DNA from: Prostheceraeus crozeri
Lineage: Eukaryota; Platyhelminthes; Polycladida; Euryleptidae
Length of the DNA stretch: 64,000 nt
Assembly: GCA_907163375.1 (NCBI GenBank)
Contig: CAJQUW010011610.1
Span: 98,501-162,500, forward strand
Direction: 5' to 3'
The notes beneath the pieces are model-generated. The model did not search any database and was not told where the DNA came from. It was given only the letters and a program-made list of their open reading frames with translations. Below, piece after piece: positions 34,339 through 46,684 of this stretch; positions within the stretch are counted from its first letter, which is position 1, and the number at the start of each line of letters is the position of its first letter. The position numbers and the translations under genes were made by a program.

Positions 34339-35890
34339 TTAACAATAACAAGCACATTTTCTGATGCCGCTATGGCAGCTTCATATTAAAAAAAATCAAA
34401 TGATCATTACAGGTAGGCTTCCTATCAAAAGAGTTTTCATAAATCTAAGGCATTCACCGGTGTTGTTATTCTGAAGATAAAATGTCTATTCAAGAATGTT
34501 TTAGATAACCAAGAGATTTTTAACTACATGTCACAATCGACAAATTTGCATTAAATACCGTCTCCACAAAAAATATAATCTTTCGATAATATTCTATTTA
34601 TATGTACTACCATGAGTATCTGAATGAAGAATCAGCGAATTCCGGGATTCTGAGATTCAGAACGACATTCAAAATTGGTGCAAGTGCATGATTAAATGAG
34701 AAAATTTTGAGGATTGCTTTTTATTTGTAACTCATTCGCTTCGCTTATGTGGGCCTATCACAAATTAGGTCATTAAATGCAGCATTAATTGTAACCTAAA
34801 TTTAAATCTTTTACTTTGCTCATTCAATAGATTAATATCTACAGTCAAAGCACTATCCTTTCATGTTCACTGATAAACATGCAACATACTGAAAATCGGT
34901 TGAAAACGGAAATTTCTGTTTCCAAGACAATTCCCACGGAAACCTCTGAGGAGAGATCTGAGATCTGTAGGCCCGTCTCCTTTCATCCATCCATCCACGA
35001 GGAAATACTAAAGATGATTTTAGAAGCGTACATGGCAAATATTTTACATTACATCGCAATTTGTCATTTTAAAAGATTTAGTATTATAGAGCATATGCAA
35101 GCGTATTAATAGGTTGCATTGAATCTTCGAATCATAGCTTACATCTTAACTCAATAAACATAGCAGTATTTTGCTTCGTAAAGGATGCTGAACACTGCTA
35201 CCTAAGTCATATTCTTTGATTGCCTTTTTATAGAAAAATGAGTCGTGTTGATTTATATTAGTACAAAACCACAATTAAGTACACCGCATTTTCGCGAATA
35301 GAATCCTCATCCAGACATTAATCATTCGAGTTTCGTGGAATGAATTTTTCTTGATGCATTCCAATCTGAACCCACTACAAATGCATGTTATTATCCCGGA
35401 TGCGAGACACCGATTGTTAACAAAAGAAATTGATATTCTGTGTTCTCTGAACACCAACGCTAACAATCGCATATATGACAAAAACATAATTTTAGTTTTA
35501 GTATTATAATTTGTTTTAATAATCTGTCAAGGAATAATGTACTCCACTTATAAATCATCACACAATCTTTTTCTAGTTCCTAATTTGTCATCGATAACAA
35601 TCTCTTACTGAGTCGTCCCACACTTCACACACCGTAAAGCCATCTTTAAGTAACTAATATAAAAGTCGATATAACCCGCGAACCCATGTGCAACACTAAA
35701 ATCGTAGAATCTACTCGGGAAAAACTCATGCAAACGGTGGCATGACGGGCATTGACAGACATAGGACGAGAAATGTTTAACGAGTTAAAATGATTGCATC
35801 ATTAGTCACTGATTTTGATTCCATTTCAACTGATTCTTTATTCAATTGAATGCTATTTTTATGCGAACTCCTCAATTCTTGCAAACTTAC
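34339..35890. other. Aldolase intron sequence, nothing recognised
   Basis: Open frames here are short and without protein-like pattern. No terminal repeats found. Confidence 0.5.
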
Positions 35891-36180
35891 TTTTGCACGA
35901 TGGAGCAAAGCTGCCTGTCCGGCAGCTACGTTGGTCTTGGAGCCATTCCAGGCTTTGAGTACCGAGGCTTGTAGTGCACGACCAAAGCTGAAGCTCAGAG
36001 CCCATGGTCTTGGCAGGCTGACACGGTTAATGGCGTTGAGATGAATGGTTGAGTCGATTTCGGACTGTCCGCCACTTAAAAATACAACTCCAGGCATAGC
36101 AGGGGGAACCGAACGACTTAAAGCGGTTACTGTAGCGACCGCCACTTCCTCCGGGGTGAACTTCTGAGGACAGGAAGCTC
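35891..36180 (-). CDS. ALDO: Fructose-bisphosphate aldolase class I, exon with FLSGGQSE and GRALQAS
   Basis: This 290-nt exon runs from the TTTCATTTCAG acceptor to an AAA|GTAAGT donor. It enters with the last two bases of a split Gly codon and leaves in phase 0. It encodes [17 protein letters not shown], then FLSGGQSE, then [15 protein letters not shown], and ends LLHRAK. Ser in the GGQS loop and Arg in GRAL bind the C1 phosphate of the substrate (rabbit Ser271 and Arg303). This barrel segment closes the TIM fold. All expected residues are intact and no stops occur. The previous exon lies 2.8 kb upstream, across an intron that contains a large palindrome. Confidence 0.98.
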
Positions 36181-36403
36181 CTGAAATGAAAGACAATCCA
36201 ATATGTGAACAAATCAAACTTTCAAAAAAATTAATGAAAGTAATTTCAATCTCTCAATCTTGTTAAATTACTTAGAATGATTGATCTGACAACAATGCCG
36301 GCTTATCGAGCCATAGTCTGGAAGAATGTAATGGAATCTTTCAATTAGACATCGCGGGGCGTTGACGTAGTTCTTTTGAAACACTTGTTGGCCGTAATCG
36401 TAT

Positions 36404-36882
36404 TGGTAATAAAGATAAGACAAAACGATGTCATTAGTTGCGAGGCCTTTCGACGATTCTTTTCGGGCAACACTTCGGAACGCGTACAATAAAAGAAAAA
36501 TCAAGTCATTATATACAGTTAAAATGAAAGAAAGGACGGAGTTGAAGTCACTGCCACGGAAGAGCGAGCGTTAATACAGTTTGCTTCTGGACACATAAAA
36601 CCGGCCGCAATGATGCTATCATTGTCGCTTCCGTCATTGTTGCTACCATTTCTCGAAGCGACAATGATAGCATCATTGCGGCCGGTTTTATGTGTCCAGA
36701 AGCAAACTGTATTAACGCTCGCTCTTCCGTGGCAGTGACTTCAACTCCGTCCTTTCTTTCATTTTAACTGTATATAATGACTTGATTTTTCTTTTATTGT
36801 ACGCGTTCCGAAGTGTTGCCCGAAAAGAATCGGCGAAAGGCCTCGCAACTAATGACATCGTTTTGTCTTATCTTTATTACCA
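36404..36882. repeat. Near-perfect palindrome, 228-bp arms, 23-nt loop, in an aldolase intron
   Basis: 36404-36631 is the inverted complement of 36655-36882 without gaps. I see a single mismatch, in TTTCGACGATTC versus the mirrored TTTCGCCGATTC. The spacer is 36632-36654. Near the two outer boundaries GTAGTTCTTTTGA appears directly repeated, 24 bp outside the left arm (36367-36379) and immediately outside the right arm (36883-36895, sharing its first base region). Transcribed from either strand it would form a long double-stranded hairpin. The arms show no TIR motif of the families seen elsewhere here. The high arm identity implies a recent inverted duplication or continuing gene conversion. 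Confidence 0.95.
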
Positions 36883-37321
36883 GTAGTTCTTTTGACCTGA
36901 ATGATGAATGATGTGAATGTAATGCCAAATAAGTTTTACAGATTGTTCAGAATTTCTAAGACAATTATACATTATACGTTTGTCGTCTTGCGTGCATAAT
37001 GAAGTTCCATCAGTCGAGGACGTGATGGCTGTCTAATTCTAATTGCAAGCATTTCTAATCTTTTACGACAACATGCCATTAGATGAAAACAATAACATAC
37101 AATGCTACTGTTCAACTATTGGCAGTAGCAACATTCAGTGTAAAATGACGATCACGTAAATAAAAGACTTCGTTCCTGCCATGGATCTTCTTACAGAGTA
37201 TAGATCTGGTGAACGTGTAGAACAGCTCCATTGACAGCTGACAAGAACAGCACGAGATTCCTTTACGAGAACATAATTCCAAGAGCGATAGCTCGATGGC
37301 AGTGTCTGGGGTTGGGATGAT

Positions 37322-37718
37322 TTAGCTTGACTGCTTTGTTGGTGTCAGGGTTTGTTCATGCAGGGTTCCTGGCCCCCTACGAGCCAGTGCTGGTGACTGG
37401 GGCGACAGAGTCGTCAGAGTCAGCGATAATGAGCACGTCCGTGATAATGTGGAGGATTGCTGACAGGCTTGCTTCCGCTGGAAGTAAGCATGACACAGGT
37501 GCAAACGAACGGGAGTGAAGGAGCCTCCCATTAGAGCAGCTAAGTCTCTTGTCGGTTTCGTGAAGTTCCCTGTACGCCTGCATCCACTGTAGCATATCGG
37601 GGCCGACAAGGGCGATGCAGGCTTTTTTATCTTGGTACTTGGAAGATTGGGCTGGCACTATTTCACTACCATGAGTCCCACTTCGCACCCTCGCGCGTTT
37701 CGAAACCGCTTCTGCCAT
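37322..37718 (-). other. Unrecognised open frame in an aldolase intron
   Basis: A minus-strand frame of 113 codons starts MAEAVSKRARVRSGTHG at 37718 and ends at 37377. A second frame (37322-37609) takes over plausibly after HETDKRL with RDLAALMGGSF, as if one base were lost or gained. The first part is charged and protein-like. The shifted part becomes Ser/Thr/Leu rich. I recognise no domain. It could be a fragment of a transposon accessory protein or a processed pseudogene. There is no sign that it belongs to aldolase, whose exons are accounted for on both sides. Confidence 0.3.
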
Positions 37719-38980
37719 AAAGTATAGTGGAGCATGCCGTCATTTGCATAAACAGATCTCGTTACTTGATATGATACACTGTGCATATTACCCATCCATC
37801 TACATTCTTGAAGGTGCTCAAGCTATTACGTTAAGCAGGTATATATTAACAATGCAGACATGATCTTCCATGATTATACTGTACAACAAACATGTAGACA
37901 TTTCATCTTATTTATCTCGGTTTTAGGTCTCGTTGAACATTTTGCTTCCTTTAATCATTACTTTGGCTATGTCAGGACAATAGGTATTGTTTGTTCCTTG
38001 TAGACAAAACAAACTACAAACTTACGATTTTTTGTGAATATGTTTTGTCATTTCGTACTGAGCTTGTCGCAGTGAATTTCGGTGGAAATTTACCGTGGAC
38101 ATGAATTGTTTTGTGACCAACCAAATTTTCTTTAATTCCCCTAATTTATTACATCTCCATAATAAACAGTCTTTAAAGTTTATTCTCTCTTCTAGTACTA
38201 TTACTGATTCATCATTGCTGTCTCATTACGTCACGGGTTCATGGTCGGAGAATATCATGGCATTAACCTTGGTGCTAAGCCTTGATTTAAGTCTTTCAAT
38301 TCCCAGACTATATCTGTAGTTTCCTTTTCATACTGCTATCTTCTAGCAGTTACCTTCATAGAACTGCAATAGAGAATGCATACTGGCACCACGTGCATCG
38401 ACTACAATTCATCAATCAAATGTCTGGGATGAATAACGTGATTGTACGATGAATGAAGCATATATTTAAGACTGTCAATTTAAGGTTATTAGATAATTGA
38501 GTCGATTTACTACATACTGAGGTTGATTTTATGGGAATGACAAAACATGCGCACCTTTTGGGTTGTTGCATACATGAACGCGAAGTTTTAAACAGGAGTC
38601 GTAAAAAAGCAGAGCTCAAATAACCTGTTCTAAATTTGTGTAAATTGCGCCATTGACATTAAATAGCTTGCCATGAAATATTTGCGAATGTCAATGTCTA
38701 TTTGGTTGAAAAAAGGGAGAGATGCCGCATGATCAAACACAATTTCATTTGCACATATGGCGATCGCTTGCGAAGACACTGATACCTTATGTGACATTAA
38801 TCATCTTTTTTCTGCAAAACGACGTGAATGTCTGGGCTGTCTTTCTGGCTGGTGCATTAAACCCATACATCATGCAGAAATGGCTTTTAACTAGGCTTCA
38901 TGCCTTTCTTGCATTGGAAGCATTCACAGTAAACTTATCCGCCTGAAGTATGTTACAGTGTATTGCACACAAGATCATAC

Positions 38981-39149
38981 CTGCAGTAACCATGTTAGGC
39001 TTTAGGAGAGTTCCTTCCAAGAATACGTGATGATCAGCTAAAGCTTTGTAGGTGAACGCTAAGACAAGTTCTGTCACTTTCTGGGCCGTTGCAAGGTCGT
39101 GGTCACCATCAGGCAAAACTTCGGGCTCAACGATTGGCACAAGTCCATT
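38981..39149 (-). CDS. ALDO: Fructose-bisphosphate aldolase class I, Schiff-base lysine exon
   Basis: This 169-nt exon lies between a TTTTTAG acceptor and a GCAG|GTATGA donor, entering in phase 0 and leaving in phase 1. It encodes [18 protein letters not shown] and later [12 protein letters not shown]. The two Glu of VEPE correspond to rabbit Glu187 and Glu189. Lys in LLKPNM is the nucleophile (rabbit Lys229) that forms the Schiff base with dihydroxyacetone phosphate or fructose-1,6-bisphosphate. The enzyme is cytosolic and tetrameric, acting in glycolysis and gluconeogenesis. Every catalytic residue expected in this segment is present, so the gene looks functional. Joins read ICQQ|NGLVP upstream and MVTA(G)ASCPQ downstream. 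Confidence 0.98.
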
Positions 39150-39713
39150 CTAAAAATAAAAAATACTTATGATCATCCTGATTACTGAATTTCAAGCCAA
39201 TGCCTTAAATAGTTTATTCTAGAGTACGACACACAAGGGTGCTGATCTGCATAGAGCCTTCTACTATTCAGTCCTAGCAAGCAAGCATAGAAACTAAAGA
39301 AAGTAAATTGCTTTGAGCAAGGAGTAGCACACGATCTGCTCGGTTTTTCATTTGGTACAGACACTTATCTGAACCGGTAGAAGAGCATTAGTTCATTCTT
39401 CAGACGTGGAATCCCCTTGCTAGGACAGTTCACACTAAAGACTGCAAAACATGCAAATATAATAACAAAACAAGAACAAATAGAAGGGATAGGAATGATA
39501 ACTGATAGGACAACGGTAGTACTCCGCATTCAGAAACTTACTCTACACTTTCTGAAATTACTTTTATGTGATGGTATGTTTTTAGACAGAATTTGTGATA
39601 GGTAGTAAAAGACTATTCAACTGTGAATAATTTTGTTTTTCATAAGTATCGGCAGATTCTCTTGAAAAACTTGGGACTTCGGTAACCCTCTTCGGATGAC
39701 TTAATTACAATGT

Positions 39714-39911
39714 TTGATTTATTACCAATTTACATGCGGGCTAGATCCCAGAATCTCCTATCGTGGAAAAACATCCAGACATTTGGCGATTATAATAAAG
39801 GAGTACGACACTAAAATCTCAGCCATTATGGACCACCGCATGATTTGTCAGTCCAGTTGCAATCCTGGTAGCTTCAAGATCCTCGACACGGCACTTGAGT
39901 TGTCTTGAGAA
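39714..39911 (+). pseudogene. Penelope-like GIY-YIG endonuclease fragment, antisense in aldolase intron
   Basis: The plus-strand frame reads YYQFTCGLDPRISYRGKTSR, then HLAIIIKEYDTKISAIMDH and a CQSSCN stretch, then SFKILDTA. In Penelope-type endonucleases the pattern is YxFxCxCxxxYIGxTxRxLxxRixEH...SAixxH, then a Cys-rich loop and FkIl. Here YIG has become YRG and REH is KEY. The reverse transcriptase is missing. It is a dead fragment on the strand opposite to aldolase. Confidence 0.68.
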
Positions 39912-42900
39912 AAAAGAAGCCTTGCACATAAAATACAATAACCTAGTCATGGCAGCTTAACAACTCAGGGATTGTTTATTTTTACAAGCTTTAAGTCTCT
40001 GTGTAGATGAACTACCTAGCATTTCAGTAGTAACAGTGGTAGACTCCTTTTCATGTGTTGTGCATAAAAGCGAGCTTTAAACCTGTATTTTACCAAATTT
40101 TTGCAATACGTATTTGATTTATGATTATTACAGTCCTACTTTTCATTAAAATTGAGAGTAGTACACATTTGACAATTACATTTTGACAAAGATGCAAGAA
40201 ATAATTGCTGAAAGTTAAACATTTTAACGCCTGAAGATTGAGCCGGCTTTCACAACATGTCAAGTTATTTCATATACCGCAATTTTTGGCACATAAGTCT
40301 TTTCTCACAATACTTATATTAAATTTATGCGTCTGCTTACCATGCCTTCTCAGTTTCACAATTATTAAACGATTTCTTCTTACTTTCGCATCAAAATATT
40401 TTCAGGAAAAATCTGTTTGCTATTTCTAAATTTACTATTTTTTATCATTAAAAATGCAACTTTCATTTTACATCGTTGAGCCAAGAATGAAGAGAACAAA
40501 CATGTGTTTCACAAATATTTTGCATAAAAATCATAAATATATTTATTTATGTGTTCGAAAATATTCACATTCGATTACGAACTCCTTGAATTTAGAGAAC
40601 ATAGAGAAAATTTTTGATTTTTGGGAATGGTCCACTTTTCTGTAAAATGCAAATGCCTAGTTGCACGAAACATCTGTGGCTCGTGATGAGGGACACCGCC
40701 AATCGCATCACTACAAATAAGTTATGATTCTAGCCTCCTCCTTCTTCCACGTTCTTTTGACTATCTTATTCTCTTCAAAAGCAATGAAGCAATGAGACAA
40801 TAAAAGCTACTTGTCATCACACTTGTGTCACGCATCATTAATCATTACCATTGCATCTGAAATTACTGCTCATTGAACGCTTCAAATGCAGCTGATAAAC
40901 TGAATAAGGGCAACAAAAAGTCTACTGTCACTCACATCACATAACCTCATAATTAATGGTCTACCATTGATACGGAATAATATATCAATATGTCGTAGAC
41001 AGTACATCGACAGCATTCATGACAAAATTTATGCTGACTGGAATGGATCTTCTCCTATTGAAGTGACTATCACCCTAAATCGGCTAGATTTTACGACATG
41101 GTTAAGGAGTCTCTCACAGAAAATTCAGGATCGTTCATGACGGCACATTAGCACCCATTAGAACAGCACCAACAGATGCAATATAATTCATCTTTTTATA
41201 TCAGGTCTACAAGGATTTAAGAGATATTCACAATGGGCCGTCACTTCATTCTCCATGATTACATTGCTTATCAAGTTCAATATAGTGGTTACAAAAAATA
41301 TGAAAATCGCCAATACAATTTGATAAGCGGTCAATGTCATACGGAACTATATTGTCACAATTTCACGGACGTTCTAAGGTATTCACAGTCAAAAAAGCAA
41401 GTATCGGGACGTTGATTAAGACATTCGAAGCATCTCGACACTTAATTTTTCTGATATTTTTTCAATCCGGGAAGGCAGCAAACTTTAATATAAAGTAATG
41501 GCAGGAACAACAGTCTTCAAAAAACTCTTGTTGTCTAAACTGTTATCTTCAAAAACAGTTCAAAAACTCTTGTTTTCGAGATCATTTTAAAGCTATAGCT
41601 TAACAGGAATCGCATCGTGAAGCAACGATGGAATCGTAATGATGAGTCAGTTACAACTTGCCAATATCCAATCGCTTTACAAAATTCTGAGATGTTTAAT
41701 TTGAGTATTTTCAAATGAATGTTTTACTCGTGGTCATGGTGTCATTCGTTTCTTCGATAAGTCGGAATAAAATCTCATTGTAAGACAATTCAGTTAAAAA
41801 CATCAGTTTATTAACTTTTACAGACAAGTGTTGCTGAGATGCAGTTTTGTAATTTATCTTATGTTTTGGAAATAAGTGCGGCAATAAGAAACAGTTCTTC
41901 GTTGTGTTTGCGAATGAATGTCAACTACCATCTGTAATTTCAGGCATCCTATTCGCATTTTCCATTTTTCAATGTTTTGGCATTGGAAACTCTGCAATTT
42001 TTTCTTGAGCTGCTTTAACTTGATTAACTAATGGGCCAATGAAATGATCATGCTGTGCTACACTATTTTTGACACAAACATTCAGACAGTGACTACTGAA
42101 AGGCAGAGCAATGATAATATCAAAGTAAAACGTACAATTCAAGATGCCAGGCAAAAATAAGAAGACTTCAAGTGAAAAGTCTCCTTAGCTAAATACGACT
42201 TCTATTATCTGATGAAATAGCAGGAAACTAATTTCAACTCAGGACTCTTTCATGTTGCAGCATGTTAACATGTGCGGTGAGCAAATAACGTAAAATCCGC
42301 GTTCATACACAGACGACTCAACAAATAAGTAAAACTTCAAATGAAAATACAAGCGACGCACACACATGTCAGTTGATCGCACGCTTACTTTCAATTTCAA
42401 GACGCAACCTGAATGTAGACAGTTGCCGTGAGCACGATACAGACAATGTAATAGCTTTCAAAAGAATTAGGATTTACTGAAACTCACGAAGCTACTGAGG
42501 GATTTTGATAGGAAGATCTGATGAGAACAACGCTATAACGGATCCACTCTAAGTGACCATCTCTCGAAAGTGACCACCACTATTCAGGAATGCAACTAAT
42601 TTCAGTCCTACATTTATTGTCCATCACCCTATAACAGCCGTTACTCGAGCTTCACAGCAAAGAAAAGAGTCGGAGGGATTTGATCGAAACACAACCTCAC
42701 AACTCTATTCTAATCGTAGCGCTTGCTTTCATCAATAGTTCACTTTGTACTGTCCATTCGATTATCAAAATAAATCTTTCATTCAGTGGAGTCAGTGGTC
42801 ACTTACATGGAGATCAGATAAGAGTTTCACTATTTTAGTAAACAAATTTTCTGGAAAGAGGAGCTGGTCACTTACTAAAATGAGAAATTCAGGATCGGGA

Positions 42901-43384
42901 AGTACGTTACAGCATTGGGAGATTCATTGGAGGTCGGTTCAACTTATAATTGACAAACAGAAAACTGCAGATAACTTCTTAGCGAAATGATCCCTCCCCG
43001 AGAATTTTATGTTCCACGACTGTATTAATATAAGAACATTGCTTGATGACTAAATCTTCCGTGGAACATCATTTAAAGTTGGCTTTGAATGAAGAAACAA
43101 TGGGTGAAAAGATTCATGCATAATGGACCTAACTTAAATGATGAATAATTGTCCATTATCACCGCTTCTTCAGAAGCATAAAACGCGAACTCTGATAAGC
43201 GTCGCGGAGCTAAATTAGAAAAAACACGGTATTTTCATTTCTATGGATTCAAGAGTTCCACCCAATGCTCTAGAGTGGACCATTTTCGATAGTCCAGTGG
43301 GCAAGAGAGACTGCCGCGCAACTTACTAGTATAAACCTGTTTAGAAAGTTTCAAGCTATAAGCTTAATAAGACCGTCAGACTGA
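39912..43384. other. Aldolase intron sequence, mostly unassigned
   Basis: No exon, RNA gene or clear terminal-repeat element was found. Around 42540-42850 several AGTGACCA/TGGTCACTTA words stand in both orientations. They recall ends of pogo/Tigger-like elements, but no boundaries could be fixed. Confidence 0.4.
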
Positions 43385-43570
43385 GGTAGGTTAGCGTCTT
43401 AGACAGCACTTGGACTGGTGGTCCGTCCAAATCCTGCCACCTTCACCCCCCGCCATGGTATTAGCCAGGTTCAATGTGCAGGTTGGTGAAGTGAATTGAA
43501 CCTAAAACCCTAACATTGATAGCCGGTAACCGGACCCTGAGACATCCCACATCTGTATCCCGTTAAATGA
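43385..43570 (+). repeat. Possible SINE, weak tRNA-like head
   Basis: GGTAGGTTAGCGTCTTAGACAG followed 25 nt later by GGTCCGTCCAAATCCTGCC recalls eroded A and B boxes. The following CCACCTTCACC and AACCTAAAACCCTAAC blocks look like a SINE body. No second copy occurs in the window. Confidence 0.35.
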
Positions 43571-43813
43571 TGACAAGGTCAAACTATAGCAGCATAGTAA
43601 GTTCAACTAGAATCTTACTTCAAGCTTCAAGTAACGAACTCTCGGTTGATGATGACAAGCAACACTTACAGTAATCAACGCTAGGTCACTTAGATTTGAA
43701 GTGAGAATTCTCGACGATCGCGCGCCGAGGACTCTTTTTCGTCTGATTTTTTATACTTGGCGGCTACTTTGTCAGTCGATTACTTAATGACTGCTACCTG
43801 TATGATTATTCAC

Positions 43814-43974
43814 CTGTTGACAGATGGAGGCGTAACGAGCAAGGACATTGGCATTTTCAAGCATTCCCAAGTAGCTGGGAGTGTGTGGTCCAATTTTCAG
43901 AACACATCGCCATTTTGCAAATTGAGCACCATCTTTCTTGTATTGCGCACATCGTTCACCAAGTCCATCCAAAC
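43814..43974 (-). CDS. ALDO: Fructose-bisphosphate aldolase class I, exon with WRCVLKIG
   Basis: This 161-nt exon lies between a GAATTCCAG acceptor and a CAACAG|GTGAAT donor. It completes the Gly codon begun in the previous exon and leaves in phase 0. It encodes [20 protein letters not shown], then WRCVLKIG, then [15 protein letters not shown]. Lys in VLKIG is rabbit Lys146, which stabilises the carbinolamine intermediate and is required for C-C cleavage. The usual [18 protein letters not shown] block is conserved with only minor changes. The adjoining introns are 2.7 kb upstream and 4.7 kb downstream. The opposite-strand open frame over this exon is a shadow. Confidence 0.98.
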
Positions 43975-45589
43975 CTGGAATTCAAAAGAACTATGACTAG
44001 CAGTTGTTAGGGACTTTCCATGAATTCTGTAAGACGAAAGCATTTTGAGAAATCATTGTAGAAAACGATCGAAATGTAAAATTTGCCTTCATGTATTCTT
44101 AAGGGTGGTTTCAACCTGTCACTTTCAACTGCAAATATTTAAGTTAGCAGACGCATACAAAAATACGATAATTTCAATATTTTCATTTTCCAATGATTCA
44201 ACAGTGGACCAGAAATTGGTCAACCAGGTGAATATTTCGGCAAGATACAACACTGCAGCCTAAAAGGACAATTAATGGAATGTTATCTGGAATTGATAAA
44301 CCTATAGTAATTGATTCAGACCATCAACCAGCTTGCTTGTCGATCTCCAAGTGAGAGCACATTCAGAACATGATTGCTTTTGAAATCCGATCGAATGGTT
44401 ATTGATTTCATTCATGGCCACGACTGTACGCAGTGAGCAGTGACAGTCAGGTTTCATTCAGGCAGAAGAAGTCTGAACAATTTTTACATCACAAGACTTG
44501 CGAACTTACTTACCGTTCGTATCTCTTATTTTTTTCGTATTACCGATATTTGTACCTGATGCCTAGAATCACACACTAAGTTGAATTCAAAGTCTGAATT
44601 TATGGTTGAAGTTCAAGACAGGCGAACTCACAAAAAACAGGAAACAGGTTTCCAGAGAGCTGAATTTCAACAATTTCTAGCGTAAAAAGATGCAAAATAT
44701 ATTTATGCAATCCTAATTTGCAGTTATTTTAAGATTAACAGTCGCCTACGTTGAATTCCTAGTGAATTTCAGCCGACATCAATCCAATCATGACACTGTC
44801 ACGTTCGCTACAACTGGTAAACACACGCTTATCAAACTTCATCGAGACTGTTGTCAATTCAAGGGTGAAAATGGAACGAGAGGGTGTATACTTGGCTTAT
44901 CTAGCTTCATGTCATCGAGGTGAGTGGACTGGAGCTACGTAGTTATGAAGCTCATGAAATACAAAGCTTTTAACAAAACACTGTCAACTCTATTCAGCGA
45001 TGCATTTTCATGCTGTCAGCTACCACTTCAGTGAGCTGAGAAAAAATGCAGGAGGAACAGCTGAGCTGTTACACAAGTACGTTGAAATGAACATATAAAC
45101 AAGCATTCCTTCGAAATATTACATACATCTGGAAAATGTGGTTTATGCCAAAGAAAGCCTATAATGACATACAACTAACTCTGTCAACTTTATTATGACG
45201 GCATCTCCTGATGAAGTCCCACAGAGAACTTGGAAGTTGCTGACATGGTCACGAAAGCATTTTGAGAGAAGAGGGATAGTGTTTTTACTTCGTAATGATG
45301 TGGAAATGGCAGTTACAGAAACAGTAAGCAAATCATGATAAAAACAAACACAAAGGAATAATGTTTAGATATTTTGTTACGAACAGTTGAAACTGTCGCC
45401 GTCTTCGAGAAGTAATTTCCACTTCTGCATAATACTGAACCTAGACGACGTGGGATGAACACACGTAGAGGATCATCAGTCAAACTTTCTGCGGATCGGA
45501 AGAGATTACACACGAGTCTTATGTGACGGCTGCTGATCTCCTAAAAAAAACGATGCGTACTTGGACTACATTGGACCATGTGTACTTGG
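43975..45589. other. Aldolase intron sequence, nothing recognised
   Basis: Frames are short and non-conserved, with no terminal repeats. Confidence 0.45.
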
Positions 45590-45835
45590 CTCAGCTGGTT
45601 AGAAGTATTTAGGATGCAGAGCGACCTTTTCTACTTACGATGCGCCGCCCAAGACAGAGCTATGCTACTAATCTAGGGGTGGGTAACCCTCACACGCAAT
45701 TTCCACTAGGACCGGGTTGGTTAAATATCTTATGAGAGCGGTGGTACCTCCCGAGGTGGACAAGCTCGAACTCTGGACCTTCTCCACTTCAGTACCGAAG
45801 CACAGCCCTCTACCAATTGAGCCATCCCACCATCG
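45590..45835 (-). repeat. tRNA-derived SINE in an aldolase intron
   Basis: Read on the minus strand it begins GTGGGATGGCTCAATTGGTA (a clean box A, TGGCNNARTNGG) and then has AGGTCCAGAGTTCGAGCTTG (box B, AGTTCGANNC) at tRNA-like spacing. The body continues with CCACCTCGGGAGGTACC and GGGTTACCCACCCCTAG. It lies in the same orientation as the aldolase gene. Confidence 0.72.
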
Positions 45836-46363
45836 ACAGTACAGTTGAATTAAACCGAGTTAACTCGAACCATTCATCAAAAAACACAGTTGATGAAGAT
45901 GGCATCTTAATCAATCAATCAACAAATGTATTCTATCTCACATTACAGTGGATCCAATTTCATCTGCGATAACGTCAATAAGACCTATAATCTATCGCTT
46001 TATTTAACCAACAACTAATAAAAACGCTGGAGGATATCTAAAGCGAGATTCAATCTCAGATGGTTCAGCACATCTGGGATGCAATTATCACGTCTTGCTG
46101 ATGAAACAAGTAAATGGAATATTGACTGGCATTTGAATGTAGGAGATCTACATATCTATCTAAGACATAAATAATTTAATTTTAATTAATAAGTCATGAT
46201 TGATCAACTGGCGGTGCAATGCACTATCAGGTTTAATAATTTTAGTGATAGAAAGAAACAGGTGAGACTGCTCTATAGCATAGGCCTACGAAATAGAAAA
46301 ACAAAGTCTTAAAATCTTACTAACATCTTACACAGTTCTTGAGTTATATCCAATGACTACAGA

Positions 46364-46430
46364 GTGGCCCAGTCTTCGGTCCGGTAAGAATTGTGAAAGT
46401 AATGAGCCAGGCCGAAGATTTCTGGGCCAC
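46364..46430. repeat. 67-nt hairpin in an aldolase intron
   Basis: GTGGCCCAG ... CTTCGG pairs with CCGAAG ... CTGGGCCAC with small internal loops, leaving about 22 nt unpaired. Size and shape resemble a miRNA precursor, but a short MITE remnant is as likely. No other copy was seen. Confidence 0.6.
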
Positions 46431-46684
46431 TATGTATATTACATATTTTATTTAAAGTATATTATGTATGTTTTAAATACATATTTAAAGTCTCTTTGTA
46501 ATATTAACGATTTGCATTTCATGACTGACAGAATTTTATAGTAGACAATACATCGAACATGATCGGCGACGTAATGAATGGCCAATTCAAAGTGTCAAAT
46601 TTGTACGCACTCGCACGTGTTGCACTCTTCTTTTCCGGTATAGAATACAGGAAGTTCACGAAAACAACTGTGTTGATATCATAC

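Noticed and set aside
35850-36212. Opposite-strand and shifted frames over an aldolase exon
   Set aside because: Shadows of the conserved exon 35891-36180. The same holds for 37327-37518 and 43757-43996.
42538-42990. pogo/Tigger-like element from TGGTCACTTA words
   Set aside because: No inverted termini or TA-flanked borders could be found.
45190-45300. Hammerhead ribozyme suggested by CTGATGAAGTCC
   Set aside because: The required GAAA after a paired stem II and the cleavage-side GTC could not be placed.
45600-45830. A genuine tRNA gene on the minus strand
   Set aside because: A and B boxes are good, but no acceptor stem closes, and a SINE-like body follows.
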